The translations under genes were made by a program, and so were the position numbers. Shown piece by piece: positions 42,512-51,394 of a stretch of 64,000 nucleotides of DNA. Every line of letters starts with the position of its first letter. Positions within the stretch are counted from its first letter, which is position 1. The DNA is taken from the NCBI RefSeq assembly GCF_001279525.1, contig NZ_LGDY01000098.1, positions 37,941 to 101,940 on the forward strand, given 5' to 3'. The DNA comes from Nocardia sp. NRRL S-836. Its GTDB lineage: Bacteria; Actinomycetota; Actinomycetes; Mycobacteriales; Pseudonocardiaceae. The notes beneath the pieces are model-generated. The model was not told the DNA's origin, ran no database searches, and saw only the letters and a program-made list of their open reading frames with translations.

Positions 42512-43300
42512 GTGACACCGCAGTCCCTGTTGCTGAACTTCCTCGGCCTGTACGTGCTGGGCCGTGACATCGCGGTCTACTCGGGCAGCGTCATCGACGT
42601 CTTCGGACGCGTGGACGTCTCCGAGGACGCCGTGCGCTCGACGCTGACCCGGATGACCTCCCGCGGCCTGCTCGCCAAGCACCGCAACGGCCGGAAGGTC
42701 TACTTCGGACTGACCCCGCGCGCCAAGGACGTCCTGCACGACGGCGAGCGCCGCATCTGGCAGCGCGGCGCCGTGAACAGGGACTGGGACGGCACCTGGA
42801 CGCTGGTCGGCTTCTCACTGCCCGAGGGTCGCCGCGGCGAACGTCACGACCTGCGGACCCAGCTGCAGTGGGCGGGCTTCGGCCCGGTGCAGAACGGCCT
42901 GTGGATAGCGCCCGGCACCCACGACGTGACCGAGGTGGTCGCCGGCCTGGGCCTCACCGAGCACGTCACCGTCTTCACCGCCCAGCACGCCAAGCCGACC
43001 GAGGCGGCCGACCTGGCCGCGCGCGCGTTCGACACCACCGCGATCGCCGCCCGCTACCAGGACTTCCTCACCCGCTGGCGCGAACCCGACGACGCGCTGC
43101 CCGACGACCTGGCCCGCCAGCTGGTGCTGCACGGCGACTGGCTCGACCTCGTGCGCCAGGACCCGCACCTGCCGGCCGAGCTGCTGGCCCCCGACTGGCC
43201 CGCGATCGAGGCGGAGCAGCTGTTCCAGACGTTGGCGACGCGGTACCTGCGGACGGCGGCCCCGCTGGCGGCCGCGGCGATCGAGTCGATCCCCGTCTAG
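42512..43300 (+). CDS. PaaX-family transcriptional repressor
   Basis: 262 residues from GTG 42512 (the frame also opens at GTG 42503). N-terminal winged helix (TPQSLLLNFLGLYVLGRD, EDAVRSTLTRMTSRGLLAKHRNGRK) and the central PaaX domain with WDGTWTLVGFSLPEGRRGERHDLR, then a C-terminal cluster. PaaX represses phenylacetate genes and is released by an aryl-CoA. Here the divergent operon encodes acyl-CoA synthetase and hydratase, so a CoA thioester inducer is likely. Confidence 0.9.
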   Translation: MTPQSLLLNFLGLYVLGRDIAVYSGSVIDVFGRVDVSEDAVRSTLTRMTSRGLLAKHRNGRKVYFGLTPRAKDVLHDGERRIWQRGAVNRDWDGTWTLVGFSLPEGRRGERHDLRTQLQWAGFGPVQNGLWIAPGTHDVTEVVAGLGLTEHVTVFTAQHAKPTEAADLAARAFDTTAIAARYQDFLTRWREPDDALPDDLARQLVLHGDWLDLVRQDPHLPAELLAPDWPAIEAEQLFQTLATRYLRTAAPLAAAAIESIPV

Positions 43301-43384
43301 CACGTGCTGTCCGGACACCTGCGCGCGGCGCTTCTCACTGCGGTGAGGAGTCGATGATTCAGCGAGGGCTGTACAGTTTCGCCT

Positions 43385-43702
43385 GTGCTGACCTGTGAGA
43401 CCCGTGAGACCGCGCTCGCCCGGCTGGGCCGTGCGCTGGCCGACCCGACGCGCTGCCGGATCCTGGTGGCCCTGCTGGAGGGGCCCGGTTACCCGGCTCA
43501 GCTGGCCGAACGGCTGGAGCTGACCCGCTCCAACGTCTCCAACCACCTGTCCTGCCTGCGCGGCTGCGGTCTGGTCGTGGCGACCTACCAGGGCCGGCAG
43601 GTGCGCTACGAGCTGGCGGACGCCCACCTCGGGAAAGCGCTCGGTCAGCTCCTCGACGTCGTGCTCGCCGTCGACCCGGGGCAGGGGTGCGTCGATGAGT
43701 GA
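43385..43702 (+). CDS. cmtR: CmtR-like Cd/Pb-sensing ArsR-family repressor
   Basis: 105 residues, GTG start. Matches the Mycobacterium tuberculosis CmtR plan closely: MLTCETRE start, LGRALADPTRCRILVALL, LTRSNVSNHLSCLRGCGLV and a C-terminal Cys after VDPGQG. The Cys pair in SCLRGC plus the C-terminal Cys are the Cd/Pb ligands of CmtR. Binds DNA without metal and releases it when Cd or Pb binds. Overlaps a cation-efflux gene by 8 bp, so it controls its own operon. Confidence 0.93.
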   Translation: MLTCETRETALARLGRALADPTRCRILVALLEGPGYPAQLAERLELTRSNVSNHLSCLRGCGLVVATYQGRQVRYELADAHLGKALGQLLDVVLAVDPGQGCVDE

Positions 43703-44339
43703 GCCGGTCGCCACGGGCTGCGCGGACGGGTGCGGCGCCGCGGAGGACGGCCGCAGGGCGGTGCTCACCCGCCGGGTGCGGCTGCTCGTCGCGGCGACCA
43801 TCACCTACAACGTGGTCGAGGCGGTCATCGCGCTGGCAGCGGGCACGGTGGCGTCCTCCACGGCGTTGGTCGGGTTCGGACTGGACTCGGTGATCGAGGT
43901 GGCGTCGGCGGCCGCGGTGGCGTGGCAGTTCTCCGGCGGTGATCCCGGAAAGCGCGAGCGGGTAGCGTTGAAGGTGATCGCGGTGTCGTTCTTCGCGCTC
44001 GCCGGGTACGTCACCGTCGAGTCCGGGTTGTCGTTGCTGCACGGCGACCGTGCCGGGCACTCGACCGTCGGCATCGTGCTCGCCGCGGTCTCGCTGCTGG
44101 TCATGCCGGGGCTGTCGCACGCGCAACGGCGGGCGGGACGGGAACTGGGGTCGGCGAGCGCGGTGGCCGACTCGAAGCAGACGCTGCTGTGCACGTACCT
44201 GTCCGCGGTCCTGCTGGTGGGGCTCGTGGTCAACGGCCTGTTCGGCTGGTGGTGGGCGGACTCCCTGGCGGCGCTGGTGATCGCCGTGGTGGCGGTGAAG
44301 GAGGGCCGCGAGGCCTGGCGCGGGCACCACTGCTGCTGA
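43695..44339 (+). CDS. Cation diffusion facilitator family transporter
   Basis: 214 residues, five to six helices. The CDF pattern is seen in VEAVIALAAGTVASSTALVGFGLDSVIEV (metal-site Asp region) and SASAVADSKQTLLC. The C-terminal cytoplasmic domain is missing; instead the protein ends in RGHHCC, and the N-terminus has CADGCG. These Cys/His ends suggest thiophilic metal handling. Start ATG overlaps the cmtR stop (ATGAGTGA). Expected to export Cd, Zn or Pb in exchange for protons. It replaces the P-type ATPase found next to cmtR in mycobacteria. Confidence 0.9.
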   Translation: MSEPVATGCADGCGAAEDGRRAVLTRRVRLLVAATITYNVVEAVIALAAGTVASSTALVGFGLDSVIEVASAAAVAWQFSGGDPGKRERVALKVIAVSFFALAGYVTVESGLSLLHGDRAGHSTVGIVLAAVSLLVMPGLSHAQRRAGRELGSASAVADSKQTLLCTYLSAVLLVGLVVNGLFGWWWADSLAALVIAVVAVKEGREAWRGHHCC

Positions 44340-44368
44340 CGGGACCGCTTCGTGGTCAACTGGGGCGC

Positions 44369-45523
44369 ATGCGCGTAGTCGTCGTCTCCGGCGGCGATCC
44401 GGGGCATGTCGTGCCCGCGATCGCCCTGTGCCTGCGGTTCGCCGCCGCCGGTGACACCCCGGTGCTGCTCACCGGCGACCGCTGGGTCGACGCCGCCGGT
44501 CGCGAGGGCATCAGGGCCGCGACGGTCACCGGACTGGCCCTGGCCGACCTGCGTGACGCGGCCGATCTCGGTGGCGCGTTGCACGACCAGGCCGCGGTGC
44601 TCGCCCGTGCGCTCGTTCCGCAGCTGGCCGGGCTCAAGCCGGATCTGGTGGTGTGCGACGTGCTCGCGCTGGGGGCGAGCATGGCCGCGGAACTGCTCGG
44701 CGTGCCGTGGGCGCAGCTCTCGCCCCACCCGCTCTACGAACCGTCAAAGGGCCTGCCGCCGATCGGCAGCGGACTGGCCGCCGGGACCGGGGTGCGCGGG
44801 CGGCTGCGGGACGCGGTGCTGCGGGCGATGACCGCCAGGTCCATCCGCCAGGGCGAGCGGCAACGGGCCGTGGTCCGGCAGCGGGTCGGGTTGAGCGCCA
44901 GGGGACCGGGACCCGTGGTGCGGTTGATCGCGACGCTGCCCGCGCTGGAGGTGCCACGCCCGGACTGGCCGGCCAACGCGCACGTCGTCGGACCGCTGAT
45001 GTGGGAGGCGAGCCGAGAGAGCATGAGCCCGCCGCCGGGCACCGCGCCGCTGGTGGTGGTCGCGCCGTCGACGGCGTGGACCGGGGCGGCCGGGATGGCC
45101 GAGATGACGCTGGAGGCGTTGACCGGGCTGGGGGTGCGGGCGGTGGTGTCGACCTTCACGCCGGCACCGGGGGCGCTGCCGGAGTGGGCGCGGTCGGGGC
45201 CGGGGCGGCAGGACGAGCTGCTGAGCGCCGCGGCGGTGCTGGTCTGCGGTGGTGGGCACGGGATGCTGGTCAAGGCGTTGCGGGCCGCGGTGCCCGTGGT
45301 CGTGGTGCCCGGCGGCGGTGACCAGTGGGAGATGGCGAACCGGGTTGCGCGGCAGGGTAGCGGGGTGGTCGTCCGGCCGTCCACTGTGGAGGGTCTGCGG
45401 GCGGCCGTGACGCGAGTGCTGGGTGATCCGGCGTTCTCGCAAGCGGCGGCCAGGGCGGCTGCGAGTGCGGCTGAGGTCCGTGATCCTGTTGAGGTCTGTC
45501 GCAGTGCGTTGAGTCTTGCGTGA
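44369..45523 (+). CDS. UGT/MGT-like glycosyltransferase (GT-B)
   Basis: 384 residues from ATG 44369. GT1-type fold: GDPGHVVPAIALCLRFAAAGD at the start (acceptor domain), and the C-terminal donor site CGGGHGMLVKALRAAVPVVVVPGGGDQWEMANRV with the HxxM and DQ positions that bind the sugar nucleotide. Transfers a sugar to a lipid, drug or natural product in the cytosol. Stand-alone gene. The stop is directly followed by the LacI-type box of the next gene. Confidence 0.88.
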   Translation: MRVVVVSGGDPGHVVPAIALCLRFAAAGDTPVLLTGDRWVDAAGREGIRAATVTGLALADLRDAADLGGALHDQAAVLARALVPQLAGLKPDLVVCDVLALGASMAAELLGVPWAQLSPHPLYEPSKGLPPIGSGLAAGTGVRGRLRDAVLRAMTARSIRQGERQRAVVRQRVGLSARGPGPVVRLIATLPALEVPRPDWPANAHVVGPLMWEASRESMSPPPGTAPLVVVAPSTAWTGAAGMAEMTLEALTGLGVRAVVSTFTPAPGALPEWARSGPGRQDELLSAAAVLVCGGGHGMLVKALRAAVPVVVVPGGGDQWEMANRVARQGSGVVVRPSTVEGLRAAVTRVLGDPAFSQAAARAAASAAEVRDPVEVCRSALSLA

Positions 45524-45537
45524 TGAGAGCGCTCCCA
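45524..45537. promoter_or_regulatory. CebR/CelR-like LacI-family operator
   Basis: TGAGAGCGCTCCCA, 13 of 14 positions of the CebR consensus TGGGAGCGCTCCCA, placed directly after the glycosyltransferase stop and 13 bp before the glycosidase start. Confidence 0.7.
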
Positions 45538-45550
45538 CTTCAATGGGTGC

Positions 45551-48500
45551 ATGCGCGGGTCGATGACGATGCTCGTGGTGGCGGCGCTGGTGGTCTCGAC
45601 CGCCTCGCCGGCGGTGGCGCGGCACGACCGCGCCGCAGTACCTGACCTCTACCCGGTGGTCGGTGCGGGGACGGACGTCCTGGACCACGCCGCGCTGCTG
45701 GGCGACGTCCAAGAGCCGGCCTGGTACGAGGCGAACATCCCGTTCGTCGACCTGCCGGACCGGGAGATCCGCGACACCTACTACTACCGGTGGCGCACCT
45801 ACCGCGAGGCGCTCAAGTACACGGGCCCGGAGGACGGCTGGATCGTCTCGGAGTTCCTCGGCCCGGTCGGCTACTCGGCACCGAACGGCGGCATCGTCGC
45901 CGCGGCCGGCCACCACGTCTACGAGGGCCGCTGGCTGCGCGACCACCGCTACCTCGACGACTACGTGGACTACTGGCTGCGCGGGTCCGGCTCCGGGCCC
46001 AAGCCCGCCACGGACTTCCTCAACGAGAACACGACCGACTGGGCGCACCAGTACTCGTTCTGGGCGGCGGACGCCGTCGCCGCCCGTGCCGCGGTCGACG
46101 GCAGGCGGGGGTTCGCCACCGACCGGCTGCCCGAGCTGGTCCGGCAGTGGCAGCGCTGGTCACCGCAGTTCGACGCGGACCTCGGCCTCTACTGGCAGAC
46201 GCCGGTCTGGGACGCCATGGAGTACACCGCGAGCTCCTACCAGAGCCCCGACCCCTACCACGGCGGCGACGGCTTCCGCCCGACGCTCAACGCCTACCAG
46301 TACGGCGACGCGCGGGCCATCGCGCAGCTGTTCAGGGCCCGCGGCGACACCACCGCCGCACGCCGGTTCGACCAGGCCGCCGATGCGTTGCAGCGCAACC
46401 AGGAGCGTTGGCTCTGGGACGACGCGGGCAAGTTCTACAAGCACGTGATGCGCGACGACAACCCCGGCCGCACCCAGCTCGCCGACCGCGAGTCGATCGG
46501 GTTCGTGCCCTGGTACTTCCACATGGCACCGGCCGCCAACAGCGCCGCGTGGGCACAGCTGACCGACCCGCAGGGCTTCGCGGCCTCCTACGGCCCGACC
46601 ACCGCCGAGCGCCGCAGCCCGTGGTTCCTGCGCGACGCGCTTGCCGGCTGCTGCCGCTGGAACGGCCCGAGCTGGCCGTACGCCACCAGCCAGACCCTGA
46701 CCGCGCTCGCGAACCTGCTGATCGACTACCCGGACCAGCCGTACGTCGACCGCGACGACTACCTCGCCGTGCTGCGCGGCTATGCCTTGACGCAGCGCAA
46801 GAACGGGCAGCCGTACGTCGCCGAGGCCCACCACCCCGACGAGGACCGCTGGCTGTACGACGGCAAGGGCCACAGCGAGGACTACAACCACTCGACCTTC
46901 AACGACAACGTGCTCTCCGGCCTGCTCGGTATCCGCCCGCAGCTCGGTGACGCGGTGTCGATCGCCCCGCTGGTCCCGGACGGCTGGAGCCACTTCGCCG
47001 TCGAGAACCTGCCGTACCACGGCCACAACCTCACCGTGGTCTGGGACCGCGACGGGACGCGGTACGGCAAGGGCACCGGCCTGCGCGTGTGGCTCGACGG
47101 CAAGCTCACCCACACCCAGCCGACCCTCGTGCCCGCACGGCTGACGATCCCGCCGCGGGCTCCGGCGGAGCTGCCCGAGCTGGTCGACGACTTCGCGAAC
47201 GTCAGCCGCACCGGCTTCCCCGCGGCCCGCGCCTCCTACAGCTACAGCGCCGACCCGCCCGCGAAGGCCATCGACGGCCAGGACTTCCACCTCGACGTGC
47301 CCGGCACCCGCTGGACGTCGTACGGCAGCCCGAACGCGGCCGACTGGCTGGAGGTCGACCTCGGCGGGCCGGCCCCGATCTCCGACCTGCGCGTGACGTT
47401 CTACGACGACGGGGGCGGAGTGCGCGTGCCTTCCACGTTCGACCTGGAGTACCGGGCACCGGACGGCGCCTGGCGTGCCGTACCCGGCCAGCGGCGGACG
47501 CCCGCGCAACCGGTGGCACGTCAGGTGAACCGCGTCCTGATGCAACCGGCGCTCACCACCGACCGGGTGCGGATCCTGCCGCGCCGCGCCGACGGCGGGG
47601 CGGTCGGCATCACGGCCTTCTCCTCGGTGCGCCAGGTGGTCCGTGGGATGACCGCGTCGTTGCCGGCCGAGCTGGCTGTTCGCGGCGCCGTGGAGACCAC
47701 CACGACCGTGACGGCCCAACAGCCGATGCGCGGTGTCCGGGCGGCGCTCGCGGTGCCCGCCGGCTGGCACGCCGTCCCGCTCTCCTCCGCCACCGCCGCG
47801 CGGCTCGCTCCCGGTCGCAGCCTGGTCACCCGGTGGCGGATCACCCCTCCCGTCGGGCTGGTGCTCGGGGAGCGGTCGCCGATCCGGTTGCTCGCCACGG
47901 CGTCCGGTGCTCCCGGCGTGACCTCCGCGCTCGCCTCGGCCCAGGCCGTCTTCGACCCCGCCGACTACGCCGCTGTGCTCTGGGATGACACGTTCGACAC
48001 CGACCGCCTCGCCTCCTACCGCGTGGACAGCCCGTTCGGCGAGACGCCGCCGACAACGCGGGTTGCCGACGGGATGCTCACCGCCAGTGCCACCGGCCGC
48101 GGCGGTGCGGTGCTCGCCGCGCCGGTGACCGGTGACGCGCGCGGCACGGCGATCGTGGTCGAACCGCGGTCGTTCGCGGGCTCGGCACCCGAGGACAGCC
48201 TGTTCCTCGGCCAGGCCGCGGGGAACCGCGACTTCGCCCTGGCGTGGTTCAACAACGCGGGCAAGGCGTCCGGTGTGGACGTGACCGTGGGCGGCGTGCG
48301 CCGCGGCGACGAGGCCACCGGCGGCTGCTGCGCGGGCCTGGCCTGGACACCGGGCGACCGGCTCGCCGCCGTGGTGCGGGACGGGCGGCTGACCAGCTGG
48401 CACGAGCACGAGAAGCGCTGGACCCTGTTGCGCAGCGCGCCGATCGGTGCCGCCGCGGACCCGGCGGTGGTGGCCGGGTGGGCACCGGCGCTGGGGCTGC

Positions 48501-48577
48501 GGCTGGACGCCGGGGCGCTGGTGGTCGACCGGTTCACGGTCAGGGCGGCAGCACCTCGGACAGCTGCCGCGGGGTGA
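45551..48577 (+). CDS. Large modular secreted glycosidase (GH63-like alpha/alpha barrel plus F5/8C)
   Basis: 1008 residues: signal peptide 1-23 (ending SPAVA); a six-hairpin catalytic domain about 40-510 (RESIGFVPWYF, RWNGPSWPYATSQTLTALANLL, HSTFNDNVLSGLLGI), of the MGH1/GH63-like kind that cleaves alpha-linked sugars; a discoidin F5/8C-type domain about 540-690 (RWTSYGSPNAADWLEVDLGG); a NEW3-like domain about 695-800; and a C-terminal lamin-G-like domain about 815-1003. Probably processes an extracellular alpha-glycan. The LacI-type box upstream points to carbon-catabolite or substrate induction. Catalytic acids cannot be fixed from sequence alone. Confidence 0.82.
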   Translation: MRGSMTMLVVAALVVSTASPAVARHDRAAVPDLYPVVGAGTDVLDHAALLGDVQEPAWYEANIPFVDLPDREIRDTYYYRWRTYREALKYTGPEDGWIVSEFLGPVGYSAPNGGIVAAAGHHVYEGRWLRDHRYLDDYVDYWLRGSGSGPKPATDFLNENTTDWAHQYSFWAADAVAARAAVDGRRGFATDRLPELVRQWQRWSPQFDADLGLYWQTPVWDAMEYTASSYQSPDPYHGGDGFRPTLNAYQYGDARAIAQLFRARGDTTAARRFDQAADALQRNQERWLWDDAGKFYKHVMRDDNPGRTQLADRESIGFVPWYFHMAPAANSAAWAQLTDPQGFAASYGPTTAERRSPWFLRDALAGCCRWNGPSWPYATSQTLTALANLLIDYPDQPYVDRDDYLAVLRGYALTQRKNGQPYVAEAHHPDEDRWLYDGKGHSEDYNHSTFNDNVLSGLLGIRPQLGDAVSIAPLVPDGWSHFAVENLPYHGHNLTVVWDRDGTRYGKGTGLRVWLDGKLTHTQPTLVPARLTIPPRAPAELPELVDDFANVSRTGFPAARASYSYSADPPAKAIDGQDFHLDVPGTRWTSYGSPNAADWLEVDLGGPAPISDLRVTFYDDGGGVRVPSTFDLEYRAPDGAWRAVPGQRRTPAQPVARQVNRVLMQPALTTDRVRILPRRADGGAVGITAFSSVRQVVRGMTASLPAELAVRGAVETTTTVTAQQPMRGVRAALAVPAGWHAVPLSSATAARLAPGRSLVTRWRITPPVGLVLGERSPIRLLATASGAPGVTSALASAQAVFDPADYAAVLWDDTFDTDRLASYRVDSPFGETPPTTRVADGMLTASATGRGGAVLAAPVTGDARGTAIVVEPRSFAGSAPEDSLFLGQAAGNRDFALAWFNNAGKASGVDVTVGGVRRGDEATGGCCAGLAWTPGDRLAAVVRDGRLTSWHEHEKRWTLLRSAPIGAAADPAVVAGWAPALGLRLDAGALVVDRFTVRAAAPRTAAAG

Positions 48578-48601
48578 CGTGGTGGCGGTCCATCGCGACC
48601 G

Positions 48602-49285
48602 TCACCGCCCTGGTACTGCGTCGTGCTGTGCAGCGAGTTCCGCCAGCGACACCAGCGTGCAGCCCCGAAGCTCGCGGACAAGGGCAGACGCGACCATCCA
48701 ACGGATGTCCGGATCGTCGTAGGCCACGTTCACGTCACCGACCGCAACAGGGCCGAACGTGCCTCTCCGGTACAACGCTCCGCGGACGCCGGCAACCTCG
48801 AACCGACCGGCACGGATGGCTGCGGCACCTCGCTTGAGCGCCGGACACAACCGCAGCGATACAGCGACGCACGGCACGCACACGGGCGGCTCGGTGCAGC
48901 CCATGCCGTCAGGCCAGCCGGGCCAGTCGTTCCGGTAGTCGCGAAGCAACCACAGCACGCCGTCGTCGTTCTGGTCAGCGGGTCCGGCGCACACCTGACA
49001 CAGCAGGTTCCGCATGGCCCGCCGCTGCCTGAGCGGATGCACCTTGCCGAACTCCGGTTTGCCGACACCTCGGCGCACGCCGGGCCGCAGCCAGAGCACG
49101 CCACGCGCATCCCGGTCGCCCAGAACCTCATTCGCGTAGCCGACGCCAATGCCGGGGCGCTCCACGACACGGGAGGGAACCTCCTGCTCCGCGGTCCAAC
49201 TGGTGATGTACGGCGCGATGATCTGGTTCACCGTTCGTGCCGGGCCAGGTGCCGGCTCGTTCGCTGCGGTGGGTGCGGGCGTCAC
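48602..49285 (-). CDS. Cys-rich conserved actinobacterial protein of unknown function
   Basis: 227 residues from GTG 49285, with GGGAG upstream; the frame is open to 49501 but lacks signals. Two Cys clusters could bind zinc: C96/C99 and C130/C136/C139/C147. The core QNDDGVLWLLRDYRND is distinctive and recurs in actinomycete proteins next to XRE regulators. No catalytic motif recognised. Divergent from the XRE gene and, like it, of visibly lower GC. The three genes to 51232 look like one imported unit. Confidence 0.68.
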   Translation of the reverse strand: MTPAPTAANEPAPGPARTVNQIIAPYITSWTAEQEVPSRVVERPGIGVGYANEVLGDRDARGVLWLRPGVRRGVGKPEFGKVHPLRQRRAMRNLLCQVCAGPADQNDDGVLWLLRDYRNDWPGWPDGMGCTEPPVCVPCVAVSLRLCPALKRGAAAIRAGRFEVAGVRGALYRRGTFGPVAVGDVNVAYDDPDIRWMVASALVRELRGCTLVSLAELAAQHDAVPGR

Positions 49286-49478
49286 GGAGTGCTCCCATAG
49301 GTCGCTGTCACGGGTCGCACCAGACGCCCAGGCGGCACGCCTTGCTGGTAGGGATGCTGGGAGACGATCCGGTGCCGCTGAGGACGCTAAGGCAACTGTG
49401 GGTAATGGCTTGTACAAAATGTGTGACTTCTGACTGGGTACTGTGGCGGCTGTCCGTGGAGGTCTGCAGAGGTGGAAC

Positions 49479-50693
49479 GTGGAGCAGCCCGAGGAGCGCA
49501 TCGGCGCCCGTGTCCGTTACTGGCGTGAGCGGCGCAACCTCAAGCGCAAGCCGTTCGCCGACATGGTCGGGCGATCGACGTCGTGGCTGGACAAGATCGA
49601 ATCTGGTGAACGAGACCTGAGCCGTGTGCCCGTGATCGAGCGCGTAGCGGAGGCGCTGGGTGTTGACCCGGCCGTGCTCACCGACAACAACCGGGACCAG
49701 CGAGCCCGTCGATGCGTTGATGTCTGTGAAGTTCAGGCCATCCGTCGGGCGCTCGCGGTGTACTCCGGGCTCCGGACGTCGACCGCGGGAGCGACAGACC
49801 TCGAAGCTGTCGCACGCCAGGCTTCTCACCTCGACCACGCCTGGAACATGTCCCGTTTCGCGGTCGTCGCGCGGCATCTGCCGGAACTCATGGCCGAGGC
49901 TCAAACCGTGGTGCAGACCGTGCCGGAGGCGGACCGCGTTGCGGCCCACCGCATCCTGGTCACGGTGTACCGCCTGGCGTCGTCCATGCTGCTGAAATTC
50001 GAGACGAATGACGTTGCTTGGCTCGCTGCCGATCGCGCTGTGCACGCGGCGATGCAGATCGACGACACTTGGTCACTGGCCCGCGCCACCCGCAGTGTTG
50101 CCCGCGCCATGACGAGCATCCACGAGCAGGAGCAAGCCATCGCCACGTTGCTGGCAATGGCTGACCGGATGCGAGCAGAAGTGACCGGCAACGCTGCCGA
50201 GTTGTTGCCTCTGCACGGGATGTTGTACCTGGCGGCGTCGATCACGGCGGCCGGGCAGGAAGACGCCGGCCTTGCTCGGGAGATGCACGAGGCGGCTCTC
50301 GCATCTGCGCTGATCTACCAGCCCCACTACAACGATCATCACACCTTCTTCGGTGTCACCAACACGCAGATCCACCGTGTCTCGGCCTTGGTGCGACTGC
50401 ACGAGTGCCCGCAGGCCTTGGCGTTCGCGGCAATGATCAGCCCTCGCGCTGTCGCTGCGCTGTCCGCCGAACGGCAGGCCGGCTACCTGCTCGATCTCAC
50501 CAAGGCACATGCCGGCGTCGGCGACTACCGCCAGGCGGCACGGATGCTGGGCCGCGCAGAGCAGGTCGCACCTGAGGAGGTTCGTTGTCGGCCGTTGGCT
50601 CATGGCTTGCTGCGATCGCTGCTGAACAACACCACGGGCGAGCCTGGAAAGCTTGCGCGTCGGATAGCCGAGCGAGCGGGAGTCGAGGTGTGA
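49479..50693 (+). CDS. XRE-family regulator with TPR-like C-terminus
   Basis: 404 residues from GTG 49479 (AGAGGTGG just upstream; the frame opens at 49443). N-terminal helix-turn-helix about 6-65: IGARVRYWRERRNLKRKPFADMVGRSTSWLDKIESGERDLSR. The rest is all-helical and TPR-like (PEADRVAAHRILVTVYRLAS, YQPHYNDHHTFF), typical of the large actinomycete XRE proteins that sense a peptide or small ligand. Overlaps the flavoprotein gene by 4 bp. Probably regulates itself and both neighbours. Confidence 0.88.
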   Translation: MEQPEERIGARVRYWRERRNLKRKPFADMVGRSTSWLDKIESGERDLSRVPVIERVAEALGVDPAVLTDNNRDQRARRCVDVCEVQAIRRALAVYSGLRTSTAGATDLEAVARQASHLDHAWNMSRFAVVARHLPELMAEAQTVVQTVPEADRVAAHRILVTVYRLASSMLLKFETNDVAWLAADRAVHAAMQIDDTWSLARATRSVARAMTSIHEQEQAIATLLAMADRMRAEVTGNAAELLPLHGMLYLAASITAAGQEDAGLAREMHEAALASALIYQPHYNDHHTFFGVTNTQIHRVSALVRLHECPQALAFAAMISPRAVAALSAERQAGYLLDLTKAHAGVGDYRQAARMLGRAEQVAPEEVRCRPLAHGLLRSLLNNTTGEPGKLARRIAERAGVEV

Positions 50694-51232
50694 GCCCACC
50701 TGTCCTGTACTTGATGATCTGTGGTGCCGGCCCTGCCAGTCACATCGACCGCATGGTGAACCTCGCGCGGGCGGACGGGTGGGATGTCTGGTGTGTGGCC
50801 ACGCCGGCCGCTGTAGAGCACTTCCTCGACCTTGAGGCACTCGAAGCGGTGAGCGGCCATCCGGTGCGCACCGGTCACCAGCGAGCGGGGCAACCCGCGC
50901 TCCCGGAAGCCGCGGCTGTCATCGTGGCTCCAGCCACGTACAACACGATCAACAAGTGGGCGGCTGGTATCGCTGATACGTACGTACTCGTCCAACTCGC
51001 CGAGCTGACCGGGCTGGGCACACCGATCGCAGTCCTGCCGTTCGTGAACACAGCGCTTGCGAACAACCGCCCGTTCGGGCGCAGCGTCGAGGAGCTGCGC
51101 GAGGCGGGAGTGACCGTCCTGTTCGGCGAGGGCGGGTTCGTGCCGCATCCGCCACGCACAGGCGGACAGGTTGTGGACACGTACCCGTGGGGTGCGGCAC
51201 TGGCCGCAGTGAACGCGGTGAGGAGTCCGTAG
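50690..51232 (+). CDS. HFCD-family flavoprotein (phosphopantothenoylcysteine decarboxylase-like)
   Basis: 180 residues from GTG 50690 (GTGA overlap, GGGAG upstream). Flavodoxin-like HFCD fold: CGAGPASHID near the start, and the conserved flavin/substrate motif APATYNTINKWAAGIADTY, close to the PxANT loop of PPC decarboxylases and lantibiotic EpiD-type enzymes. The family oxidatively decarboxylates a cysteine-containing compound using FMN. It lacks the CoaB synthetase half and sits next to an XRE regulator, so a specialised rather than CoA-biosynthetic role is likely. Substrate unknown. Confidence 0.85.
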   Translation: MSPPVLYLMICGAGPASHIDRMVNLARADGWDVWCVATPAAVEHFLDLEALEAVSGHPVRTGHQRAGQPALPEAAAVIVAPATYNTINKWAAGIADTYVLVQLAELTGLGTPIAVLPFVNTALANNRPFGRSVEELREAGVTVLFGEGGFVPHPPRTGGQVVDTYPWGAALAAVNAVRSP

Positions 51233-51394
51233 ACGTCCTGCGGCATGTGCGGAGTTGGTCCAACGTCTTGACCAGCGGCGGTACGAGGGGGCAGGGAGAG
51301 GGAGTAGGCCGTCACGTGGTCCAGCGCGAACGGCGGCAGGCCGGCCACCCCGCGCAGATCGCCGGCGCGGTCGGATCGGTGGTCCGAGTCCCGG

